Shown here one piece after another: positions 1 through 6,602 of a DNA stretch of 12,352 bases. The notes under the pieces were generated by a model, which worked only from the letters and a program-made list of their open reading frames with translations, was not told where the DNA came from and ran no database searches. This DNA is from JABSOG01 sp041583135 (GTDB lineage Bacteria > Pseudomonadota > Gammaproteobacteria > Enterobacterales > Alteromonadaceae), in contig JBFHGJ010000143.1 of assembly GCA_041583135.1 (NCBI GenBank), positions 1 to 12,352 on the forward strand, given 5' to 3'. The stretch's first letter is position 1. Each line of letters begins with the position of its first letter. The translations under genes were made by a program, and so were the position numbers.

Positions 1-2086
1 CGACATCGCGCTTTATACACTTCCAATCAATGGTGGTGCTTGCTGGCAAGCCATTGATGATACCTGTCCATGTTGGGTAGTTGGTCGCTTCTAGTTTGAT
101 TGCATTGTTGGTATTCCAATTGCCAAGCTCTGGTACACTGCCAACGACGTAAACACTTTGCCCCCATACAGTTGTGCCGTTGTTACAAGTGAAGTTTACG
201 CTGACTGTTTGAGCGGTTGGTTCTACCTTTTGGAGTATGACAACACCATAAGCTGGAATGTGAACATCGGCGATGTTATAGGCTTGTTGACTGCCACGGC
301 TGGCAAGGGGGTAGTTGTTTAGGTTGTATTCAGGCCAGCTGGTGTTGGCGATTTCAATATAGTTGCCTGAAATACCAACATCATAGTTATTCCATGTGGT
401 GCTTTTGAAATTCATGATGATGGCGTATTTGGCATCGGCACGTGTGAAAGCGGCGATGCCGTTATTGTTGTGAATGTGAGTGACCCATGAGTTACCGCTA
501 GATAGAGCAGTGGCGTCATTTTTGCGGATGTCATTCATCTTTTTGTACCAGTCGAGGATCTTTTTTCGCCCTACGTTGGTCTGATAGTCGCTTAAATTCA
601 AGCGGTCATCCCACCAGTCAATGTGAAACTGACGAGTTTCACCACCTTCTTGACCCATAAAGGTCATTGGGGTACCACGGGCTAATACTGTGCCTGCCAA
701 TGAGATTTGATTCATCTCCCAGCCTTTGCCATCGCGGCCTCGTTTGGCTATGCGATCGTCGGTGTTGCCGACTTCATCATGAGATTCGGTGTAAACGGTA
801 GCATCTTGCCAGCCATCGCCAAAATGACCGAAGACGGGCCAGAGATTATCGAGGTGGCCACCGGTGAGTACGTCTTTGAAATTGTCATGAAAGGTGTCAG
901 TCCACTGACTGTCCATTGGACCGTGACTGGTGCCTTGAACGGTTGAACCTACATCGTCTGAGGTGATACCCCACCAATCCGGGAGTTCTTCTGCGGTAAA
1001 CCATATATTGTTATCGAGCGCTTTGGTTTTGCCGTACATTTCTCGCAGCATATCCCAGCCGCCACCGCTGCCTTTCACACTGATAAACCAGCTGTCGTTA
1101 TTGTGAATGGTGTTGGTGTGATCAAAGCGGAAACCGTCAATACGGAATTCTTCTGCCAAGTAGAGTACGTTTTGAATTAAGAAGTGTTTGGCTACGTCGT
1201 TGTCAAAATTATACAGACCGCCCCAAACGGTATCACCGTCGATATAGGTACTGTTATCGACTGCCCACAAGATGTTGTCTCCTGTGGCGACATGGTTGAA
1301 TTCTAAATCGAGAATAACGGCAATGCCGTTTTGGTGGGCTTTGTCTATCAAGGCTTTGAGCTTGTCTGGGCCACCATATGAGGCTTCAACGGCATAGAAA
1401 AATGATGGGTTATAACCCCAACTTAAATCGCCTGCGAATTCGTTAACTGGTAACAGTTGTACAGCGCTAACACCGAGTTCGTTGATATAGTCATTGCTGC
1501 CATCGTTATCTAATTCTTCTGTGATTTGCTCAAATGGGGTGCCGGAGTTGCGGTCGGTAAAGCGCAGCGGGTGGAGTTGGTAGATGTTCAGGGCTTCTTG
1601 AGACGGTCGAGTCCAGCTGTTGCTTTGCCATTGATAATCGTCAGATAAGTGAACGCGTGACATACCAGCGTCTAGGTTGGAATCGGTTACCCAACGGGCT
1701 GCTGGGTCTATGAATGATTTGGTTACGCCTTCTCGAGTGAGAGTAAAACGGTACTTGTCGCCATGTGCGGGCGCTTGGCTAAAGCTGGCGTCAGTGCCTT
1801 TAAACCACCAGAATTTGCCATCTGGTGTGCGGGTGAGGCTGATGGCGTTGCTAGAGCCGTTGGTGAAATCGCCTTCGATTTTTACGTTGGTGTCGTTGGG
1901 ACCTGCATGGAATATGACATACCAATTGTCGCCTTCTTTATATACGCCCGGTGAGCGTTGCCAAATGGCGTTTGAATCGCCATCAAGCCAAGCATCGGCC
2001 ATTGCCGTGCCTGAGAGCATTATTGCTAAACCAATGCTACATACGTATGCACAGGCAGTGCGGGTAATTTGATAGATTTGCTTCAT
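1..2086 (-). CDS. Secreted GH13 alpha-glucan-active enzyme (branching-enzyme-like) with CBM20, 3' end cut off by window
   Basis: The frame is open for 695 codons from the ATG at 2086 and runs out of the window, so the protein is partial. Residues 1-30 form a signal peptide, with likely cleavage after the AMA at 28-30. A beta-sandwich region resembling CBM48 precedes a (beta/alpha)8 barrel starting near residue 165. The four GH13 blocks are readable: DLEFNH at 260-265; GFRFDHTN with nucleophile D322; FTAEELPD with acid E366 (or E367); YTESHDEVGN with H436/D437. The SHDE of block IV is typical of 1,4-alpha-glucan branching enzymes. From about residue 628 a CBM20 starch-binding domain begins, with LGNWN (W657). 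AAGGGG at 2098-2103 is 11 nt upstream of the ATG. The role is extracellular or periplasmic starch/glycogen processing. Whether it hydrolyses or transfers cannot be told from sequence. The family call is firm; exact specificity is open. Confidence 0.9.
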   Translation of the reverse strand, partial: MKQIYQITRTACAYVCSIGLAIMLSGTAMADAWLDGDSNAIWQRSPGVYKEGDNWYVIFHAGPNDTNVKIEGDFTNGSSNAISLTRTPDGKFWWFKGTDASFSQAPAHGDKYRFTLTREGVTKSFIDPAARWVTDSNLDAGMSRVHLSDDYQWQSNSWTRPSQEALNIYQLHPLRFTDRNSGTPFEQITEELDNDGSNDYINELGVSAVQLLPVNEFAGDLSWGYNPSFFYAVEASYGGPDKLKALIDKAHQNGIAVILDLEFNHVATGDNILWAVDNSTYIDGDTVWGGLYNFDNDVAKHFLIQNVLYLAEEFRIDGFRFDHTNTIHNNDSWFISVKGSGGGWDMLREMYGKTKALDNNIWFTAEELPDWWGITSDDVGSTVQGTSHGPMDSQWTDTFHDNFKDVLTGGHLDNLWPVFGHFGDGWQDATVYTESHDEVGNTDDRIAKRGRDGKGWEMNQISLAGTVLARGTPMTFMGQEGGETRQFHIDWWDDRLNLSDYQTNVGRKKILDWYKKMNDIRKNDATALSSGNSWVTHIHNNNGIAAFTRADAKYAIIMNFKSTTWNNYDVGISGNYIEIANTSWPEYNLNNYPLASRGSQQAYNIADVHIPAYGVVILQKVEPTAQTVSVNFTCNNGTTVWGQSVYVVGSVPELGNWNTNNAIKLEATNYPTWTGIINGLPASTTIDWKCIKRDV

Positions 2087-2130
2087 TTTGTTGTTATCCC
2101 CTTCGCATTTTTTGTATTTGTGGGTTTGCT

Positions 2131-2158
2131 GTTATAGTGAAGGCGTGTGCCTTGTCAC
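2131..2158 (-). promoter_or_regulatory. Predicted sigma-70 promoter of the GH13 gene
   Basis: On the minus strand a -35 box GTGACA (2153-2158, one mismatch to TTGACA) and a -10 box TATAAC (2131-2136, one mismatch to TATAAT) are separated by 16 bp. Transcription would begin near 2124 and leave a leader of about 38 nt containing the AAGGGG ribosome-binding site. This is the best promoter I can find in the intergenic region. It is a prediction from consensus only. Confidence 0.55.
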
Positions 2159-2169
2159 GAAATCACTAT
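2134..2169. promoter_or_regulatory. Nested inverted repeats over the GH13 promoter, candidate operator
   Basis: ATAGTGA at 2134-2140 is the exact reverse complement of TCACTAT at 2163-2169. Between them lies a second dyad, AAGGC-GTGT-GCCTT (2140-2153). The inner dyad sits in the spacer between the predicted -35 and -10 boxes, and the outer arms flank the -35 box and overlap the -10 box. Such placement would suit a repressor operator, but the regulator is not in the window and no known operator consensus is recognised. Confidence 0.4.
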
Positions 2170-2248
2170 GATTGCTTGTATTTGGGGGATCAACTGAATA
2201 CGTATGCAGAATTTTTGAACAAGTTTAAACAAAAAGGAAATTTTGCTA

Positions 2249-2653
2249 ATGCGTCATTTACTGGTTTTTCTTTTTATTTTGTTATGCAGTGGATGCGCGG
2301 GTCGAAGCGAGGATATGTCACGCTATTATCCTGACTTGGTTGGTGGCGATTTTTATCTGACAGACGATATGGTGTTGTTTGAAAAGGCAAAGGGTAACTA
2401 CGCTTTTTTCAAGCATTCGCTGGTGCGTCAAAGTTCTTGTTGTGCCAGCGGGAGACAGGTAGCGTTATTGCCCAAAGGAAGCAAAGTCAGGATCCATAAA
2501 GTTTTGCGCTATCGTTTTTTCACCAATGATTGTAACGAAGCGGTCGGAGAGATCAGCATTAACGGCAAAAGGGTGGACTTTGAATATTTCGTCAATTGTA
2601 ATTACAGCGGAGTGAAGGTCGCTAAAAATATTCCTTGGCAGCGAGAACTGTAA
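2249..2653 (+). CDS. Small cysteine-rich lipoprotein of unknown function
   Basis: This encodes a 134-residue protein with a short hydrophobic signal sequence and the lipobox LCSGC; C16 would be lipidated and the following Ala favours outer-membrane sorting. The mature part contains four further cysteines (C64, C65, C95, C117), enough for two disulfides in the periplasm. I recognise no domain. The ATG at 2249 is chosen over a TTG two codons upstream because AAGGA (2234-2238) lies 10 nt before it. The gene is divergent from the GH13 gene and convergent with the large operon, with a hairpin just after its stop codon, so it is probably transcribed alone. A + strand promoter is less clear; TTTGTA (2111-2116) with TATAGT (2133-2138) is one weak possibility. 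Confidence 0.75.
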   Translation: MRHLLVFLFILLCSGCAGRSEDMSRYYPDLVGGDFYLTDDMVLFEKAKGNYAFFKHSLVRQSSCCASGRQVALLPKGSKVRIHKVLRYRFFTNDCNEAVGEISINGKRVDFEYFVNCNYSGVKVAKNIPWQREL

Positions 2654-2657
2654 CCAT

Positions 2658-2676
2658 GGGCCGTTTAACACGGCCC
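2658..2676. terminator. Convergent hairpin, possible bidirectional terminator
   Basis: GGGCCG (2658-2663) and CGGCCC (2671-2676) form a perfect 6-bp GC-rich stem with a 7-nt loop. It lies 4 bp after the lipoprotein stop and 12 bp after the M48 protease stop on the opposite strand. Neither side has a long T run, so strength as an intrinsic terminator is uncertain. The placement between convergent genes supports the call. Confidence 0.5.
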
Positions 2677-2688
2677 TATCAGGCATAT

Positions 2689-4179
2689 TTACTTCACTAT
2701 CTTTATCCATTCTCCAGGCTTAGGCTCACCTCTGGGATAATAACCATTAATCAACCTTAACAGGTCTTCGCTATAGCGCCCCAGTCGCGTGTAACGAGCC
2801 AGTTGGGCGAAAGTGGTGTTCTCGTTTGCCTTAACGTAATGAATGCGCTTAGCGTCCGGTAGGCGCGCTCTTGGCAACGCTGGTCTAAAGGTTTTCATCG
2901 AACGGATGAACATTTCATCATAATCGACGCCGGGTTTGGGTTTTTCGACTGAACCGGTAAATAGATAGACTTTACGGCCTTGAAAGAATGCCGCGACCCT
3001 CTTATCCGGCAAGCCATCTTCTGATGACACCAAACCAGTATGGCCGACCAAGCCGTATTGCTTGAAGTTTTCAGAGCGTTTGAGCAAGCTGATGTTCATT
3101 TCATCGCGAATGTAGTCGGTTGGCGCGATGGGACGTTTTAGCAATCTGATCTCGAGGGTGATCTTGGCGTCTTTTTGTTCTGGTTCGCCGACGATCTCTG
3201 AACGGCGGTTTTCGATTTTCCAGTGTTCAGGAAAGACCAAGGTAAAGCCGAGTTTGTCATGGGTATATCGGTTTTCGTCACTTGGGGTCTGTTTGACGTT
3301 CATCTGGTAGTTGACGCCATAGACGACGCCTTCAGTTGCTTCGCGATACTGGTCTTCGTTGCTGACACCTTGATAATCTGGCGGCAATGTGGCCGCTTCT
3401 TTTACCACTGTACGCAGTCTAACGTCATTGCGCGGATGGGTCGAAAACAGGCCATGATAGCTGGTGCCTTTGCGACCTTGCGCTTTGGCGAGGGCGCGGT
3501 GAAACTTTTCTTCGTCTTTTAAGATGCCGATGGTTTCGATCATCGCCTCTGGGTCATAACCGCTGCGATAGAGGTAGTTGGCGCCGATACGGTCGGCTTC
3601 CAATTCCATTTCGCGGCCATAGCCTTTAATGGCGGCGCTGCTCCATAAGTTGTTGAGGTCGGTCAAGATCCATGAGCCGGTACTTAAGATGGTAAATATC
3701 GACAGCAATCCAGCGCCTTTTTTGGCGGCATCTTGCCTTACGGCGTGGCGACCGGTGATATGACCGATTTCATGGGATAGCACCGCAGCCAGTTGTGCCT
3801 CTGACTTCAAATAGGTGAGTAGCCCGCGATTGACGTATACGTAGCCGCCGGGCAGAGCAAAGGCATTGATGTCGGGTAAATCTAAAATGGTGAAATGATA
3901 CTTAAGCTCGGGTCTGTCACCATTGGCTGCAATGCGATTGCCGACTTTCTCGATATAGGCTTGTAACTTTTCGTCGGTGTAGACTGGAGTATTGGCTATC
4001 AGTTCTTCATGAACCTCTTTGCCGAGCCTGACTTCTTCTGACTCTGACATCAGCACCACATCTGGGGTGCCGGTGGCCGGATTGACCGCGCAACCTGTGG
4101 TCAGCCCACTGCCAATGGCTATGATAGCGGCGGCCAACAGTGTCTTTGTGAATGTCTTAGCTTGTTTGTCACCTTTCAT
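2689..4179 (-). CDS. M48-family metalloprotease lipoprotein (BepA-like catalytic domain, LysM-like C-terminus)
   Basis: This is a predicted zinc protease of the periplasm, 496 residues. A signal peptide ends in the lipobox LTTGC with C30 as lipidation site. The peptidase domain (about 55-255) has HEIGH with H136, E137 and H140. The third zinc ligand is probably E192 in ELEAD, and H248 in STHP may match the regulatory His of E. coli BepA. BepA carries TPR repeats after the protease domain, whereas this protein has a Mog1/PsbP-like stretch (about 308-434) and a C-terminal LysM-like segment (about 443-496) that could bind peptidoglycan. The ATG at 4179 is preferred to the GTG at 4188 because AAAGGG (4188-4193) lies 8 nt before the ATG and overlaps the GTG. 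Last gene of the operon, 26 bp after the previous stop. Likely role: clipping or quality control of envelope proteins, perhaps of the operon's own products. Confidence 0.9.
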   Translation of the reverse strand: MKGDKQAKTFTKTLLAAAIIAIGSGLTTGCAVNPATGTPDVVLMSESEEVRLGKEVHEELIANTPVYTDEKLQAYIEKVGNRIAANGDRPELKYHFTILDLPDINAFALPGGYVYVNRGLLTYLKSEAQLAAVLSHEIGHITGRHAVRQDAAKKGAGLLSIFTILSTGSWILTDLNNLWSSAAIKGYGREMELEADRIGANYLYRSGYDPEAMIETIGILKDEEKFHRALAKAQGRKGTSYHGLFSTHPRNDVRLRTVVKEAATLPPDYQGVSNEDQYREATEGVVYGVNYQMNVKQTPSDENRYTHDKLGFTLVFPEHWKIENRRSEIVGEPEQKDAKITLEIRLLKRPIAPTDYIRDEMNISLLKRSENFKQYGLVGHTGLVSSEDGLPDKRVAAFFQGRKVYLFTGSVEKPKPGVDYDEMFIRSMKTFRPALPRARLPDAKRIHYVKANENTTFAQLARYTRLGRYSEDLLRLINGYYPRGEPKPGEWIKIVK

Positions 4180-4205
4180 GGTTTGCACCCTTTGCTATAT
4201 ATCAA

Positions 4206-4922
4206 TCAGGTTGAGTTTTTTGCTTGGTTGTCGGGCTGCGCCTTATCGACATTGAAGAAACTACGCAGTTGTAGGCCAATGGCTTTACAGACATCGCCCT
4301 GCACCGGGGCAATAATTGGGATCGGTACCACAATGGCTGGCATATAGGAGGTACCATCGGCGGTGCCGTTGATTTTACCGACCATTTCTTTTTTGTTGTA
4401 GTCCCATATGGTGGCTTCATAGTTGGCTTTTTTGTCCCATGAACCGAAGCCAAAACAGCTTACCCCGGTAACCCCCAGCGCACAGGTAATTTGGCCGCTT
4501 TTGTTGGTGGTTTGCGTCGAGCCGTCAACCCACACCAAATATTGCACATTGAACTCGTCGATGGCATCGCTGAGCTCTTGATATTCGAGTAATCTGAACA
4601 AGTCACCAACTCTCATCGGTGCGGTACGTGGCTCAAACCAGGGATAAAGTTTATCGACAAAGGTGGTTTCGGGGATCACATTGACTTTGGTTTGGCCACT
4701 GTCGAGCACACTGCCAATACAGGACACCAGTTCTTCTTCGGTTTCATATTCGCTGCCACTGCGCCTGCCGACCACGACGATGGATTTGCCATCTATCAGC
4801 TCGCTTTTACTGCCGTCGGTGGTCATGCGCGACTGGTCTATGGTGACTGTGGTGCAGCCTTGCATCAGGACGGCAAGACAGGTGATAAACAGGGCGCACC
4901 AAGGTTTAAATTGACGTTTCAT
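4206..4922 (-). CDS. Putative outer-membrane lipoprotein, unknown family
   Basis: This encodes 238 residues. An N-terminal signal sequence ends in LMQGC with C23 as the lipid acceptor; Met and Gln before the Gly are unusual for a lipobox but acceptable. Thr at +2 does not suggest inner-membrane retention. I do not recognise the mature domain. It has an alternating alpha/beta pattern, two cysteines in the middle (SGQITCALG and VSCFGFG) and a Pro/Ile-rich stretch (AIVVPIPIIAP) near the C-terminus. The ATG at 4922 is chosen over an upstream TTG at 4934 because a strong GGAGGT (4927-4932) precedes it by 4 nt. Its stop is 26 bp from the M48 gene start, and its own start is 15 bp from the previous stop, so it is inside the operon. 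The context implies an envelope-machine accessory role; this is inference. Confidence 0.8.
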   Translation of the reverse strand: MKRQFKPWCALFITCLAVLMQGCTTVTIDQSRMTTDGSKSELIDGKSIVVVGRRSGSEYETEEELVSCIGSVLDSGQTKVNVIPETTFVDKLYPWFEPRTAPMRVGDLFRLLEYQELSDAIDEFNVQYLVWVDGSTQTTNKSGQITCALGVTGVSCFGFGSWDKKANYEATIWDYNKKEMVGKINGTADGTSYMPAIVVPIPIIAPVQGDVCKAIGLQLRSFFNVDKAQPDNQAKNST

Positions 4923-4937
4923 AAAGACCTCCAAGCT

Positions 4938-5567
4938 CTAAATCGGCTGGCTTGATTGGTTTTCGAGCCATTGACGTATCTCCGGCACTTGATTGAAGCT
5001 CAGGCTAAAGCTGGCACCGGCATCGCGCAGGGCAACTATCATCGCTTGGTTGATCGCCTCTGATTCGCTTTGCATCAACTCATCAGGGCTTTTACCGTAT
5101 GCAGTCAATAGCCAGTCGGCGATCAGCTGACCTTGTGGGTCAAATAGTCTTAGATTGAATTTGATCCACACTTCGTACATATCGACTCGAGTTTCTTTCG
5201 GTACTGTGTATTGAAAATCATCAACATCGACTGTTAGCACCAAGTCTACCGGTTGGGTGGTGGCGACGTTGTTGATATCGCTTACAGGTATGACTTTTTT
5301 GAACATTGACGGCAAGACGGTGGAGAATAGGTTCACTTGAGCCGAACCGATACCTATGGTGCGACTGGCACGATCTTTGTTGTTTTCAATGTAGGTGTAA
5401 TTGCTGAAGCTTTGGGGGTAGTGTATGCCAAGGGTATATGGAAGCTGGCCTACCACAGGTGTCGGGAAGCTGCCTTGGACTTCCACTTGTGACGAACAAC
5501 CACTAAGCACTATGGCTAAAACCGGCAATATTTTTCCCAGTGATTTGAGAAGTGTCTTTAGTTTCAT
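4938..5567 (-). CDS. Putative outer-membrane lipoprotein, LptE/YajG-like in overall layout
   Basis: This encodes 209 residues: signal peptide, then lipobox VLSGCSS with C24 as the lipid acceptor; Ser at +2 fits outer-membrane sorting. The mature part has the general order seen in small outer-membrane assembly lipoproteins: a conserved-looking beta-strand, a helix (SAQVNLFSTVLPSMF), a long hairpin (VDLVLTVDVDDFQYTVP), a strand with FNLRLFDPQGQLIADW, and a C-terminal helix (ESEAINQAMIVALRDAG). The resemblance to LptE, YajG or ABC-type auxiliary lipoproteins is topological only; I cannot assign a family. ATG at 5567 has GGAG 5 nt upstream. It starts 30 bp after the second vWA gene and is followed 15 bp later by another lipoprotein gene. 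It may provide the outer-membrane contact for the vWA proteins. Confidence 0.8.
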   Translation of the reverse strand: MKLKTLLKSLGKILPVLAIVLSGCSSQVEVQGSFPTPVVGQLPYTLGIHYPQSFSNYTYIENNKDRASRTIGIGSAQVNLFSTVLPSMFKKVIPVSDINNVATTQPVDLVLTVDVDDFQYTVPKETRVDMYEVWIKFNLRLFDPQGQLIADWLLTAYGKSPDELMQSESEAINQAMIVALRDAGASFSLSFNQVPEIRQWLENQSSQPI

Positions 5568-5597
5568 ATGCGCTCCGAGGTTGTTACCGCTTAAGTC

Positions 5598-6602
5598 TTA
5601 TTGTGGACGAAAATCGTTGAGTCCGACAAATGTGCCGCCGTTTTTATGGGTCAGTTCACGCATCAATGTGGCAAAACGGATGCCGGTGACTTCGGTAATA
5701 TTGCCTCTGATAAACTGCACAGGAAAACCGACTGCATGTATTCTGACCATTCTTTCGTCCGATTCGTTCATTTTATTGAGGCGATCGATGGTGCCGACGA
5801 CGTTTTTGATGGAACGTCCCGAGAATTCATCGCCAAATACGTAAATGCTGATCTTTTTGTCTTTGTCGAAAAAGGTGCGTACTGCCCTTTGTATCCCTTC
5901 GACCGGGCTGGAGTTACTAAATGGATTCCAAGTCCGCAGCCTGGTGATGATGGCTTTGCGTCTGCCCGGGGTATCGGGGATCCATTTGTTTCTGTACTGA
6001 CTGAACATGTAATCGCCCATGTCGTTCATGATCTGAATGCCTTTGACTTCCGGGTAGATGTCTAAGGTGGCAATAAGTTCATCCATCATCCGTGGCCATG
6101 CATAGTTGAACATACTGCCAGAGGTGTCGATGATAAACACGATGTATTCGCTATCGACTGGAATACCACCGATCACGTCGTTTTTCCGCCGATGACTTTT
6201 ACCCAGTAGTCTTTCCATTTCTTCTGTCATGGTTTGCAGTGCCAGCTGTAGTTTGCCTTTTTCTTCAAGGCTGATGGGCGCAGCCTTGGCCAGCTGAGCG
6301 TATTGCGCTTCGAGTGTTGCCAATTCAGTCCTAAGGATGGCCACGCGCTTCTGTTCTAGCGCGATTTGTTCGTGTTTGGCGTTGAGTTCGCGATTAAACA
6401 CTAAGGTTTCGCCGCGGATCTCAAAAAGAGATTTTTGCAGGTCGGCAACTTGGGCGTCGAGGTCGGTTTTGGCTTCTTCTACCACTTGGGGTTCAACGGT
6501 TTTGGTGATCATTAATAGCAGCACGATCGCGCCAAAACCACAGCAGATCACGTCCAAAAACGACACATTCAGCTCATTTGTGTTACGCCTGTTTCTTCTC
6601 AT
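5598..6602 (-). CDS. TolR/MotB-like membrane anchor fused to a vWA domain (second of two)
   Basis: This encodes 334 residues in three parts. Residues 14-33 form one transmembrane helix preceded by a basic N-terminus; it contains LNVSFLDVICCGFGA with D17, resembling the ion-carrying aspartate helix of TolR, ExbD and MotB. Residues about 45-140 are a coiled coil. Residues about 152-334 are a vWA domain with an intact MIDAS metal site: DTSGSM (D159, S161, S163), a likely S231/S232 and D258 in GDEFSG. The vWA part would be periplasmic. The ATG at 6602 overlaps the preceding stop as ATGA and has AAGGA (6609-6613) 6 nt upstream, so translation is probably coupled; an upstream TTG at 6608 is less likely. 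Together with its paralogue it probably forms the B-subunit pair for the MotA/ExbB-like protein of this operon. Family assignment of the vWA is firm, the stator role inferred. Confidence 0.88.
   Translation of the reverse strand: MRRNRRNTNELNVSFLDVICCGFGAIVLLLMITKTVEPQVVEEAKTDLDAQVADLQKSLFEIRGETLVFNRELNAKHEQIALEQKRVAILRTELATLEAQYAQLAKAAPISLEEKGKLQLALQTMTEEMERLLGKSHRRKNDVIGGIPVDSEYIVFIIDTSGSMFNYAWPRMMDELIATLDIYPEVKGIQIMNDMGDYMFSQYRNKWIPDTPGRRKAIITRLRTWNPFSNSSPVEGIQRAVRTFFDKDKKISIYVFGDEFSGRSIKNVVGTIDRLNKMNESDERMVRIHAVGFPVQFIRGNITEVTGIRFATLMRELTHKNGGTFVGLNDFRPQ

Larger units (their letters stand above)
2087..2248. other. Divergent intergenic region
   Basis: This stretch of 162 bp separates the GH13 gene (leftward) and the small lipoprotein gene (rightward). 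It holds the predicted GH13 promoter and its overlapping inverted repeats, the ribosome-binding sites of both genes, and an AT-rich segment (about 2211-2245) before the lipoprotein start. No RNA gene or short coding region is supported. Confidence 0.7.

Noticed and set aside
1677..2072. Open frames on the + strand over the GH13 gene (for example 707-946 and 1677-2072).
   Set aside because: They are antisense to a continuous GH13 reading frame with all four catalytic blocks, lack ribosome-binding sites and have no recognisable protein features.
2137..2334. A 65-codon + strand frame starting in the divergent intergenic region.
   Set aside because: It runs out of frame into the lipoprotein gene, starts within the predicted GH13 promoter, and the lipoprotein has a clear lipobox and ribosome-binding site of its own.
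2465..2710. A minus-strand 81-codon frame overlapping the small lipoprotein and the end of the protease gene.
   Set aside because: It lies antisense to most of the lipoprotein, crosses the terminator-like hairpin and overlaps the M48 stop; no supporting motif was found.
4663..4955. Two overlapping + strand open frames opposite the lipoprotein gene.
   Set aside because: The minus-strand frame has a signal peptide, lipobox and strong ribosome-binding site; the + strand frames have none of these.
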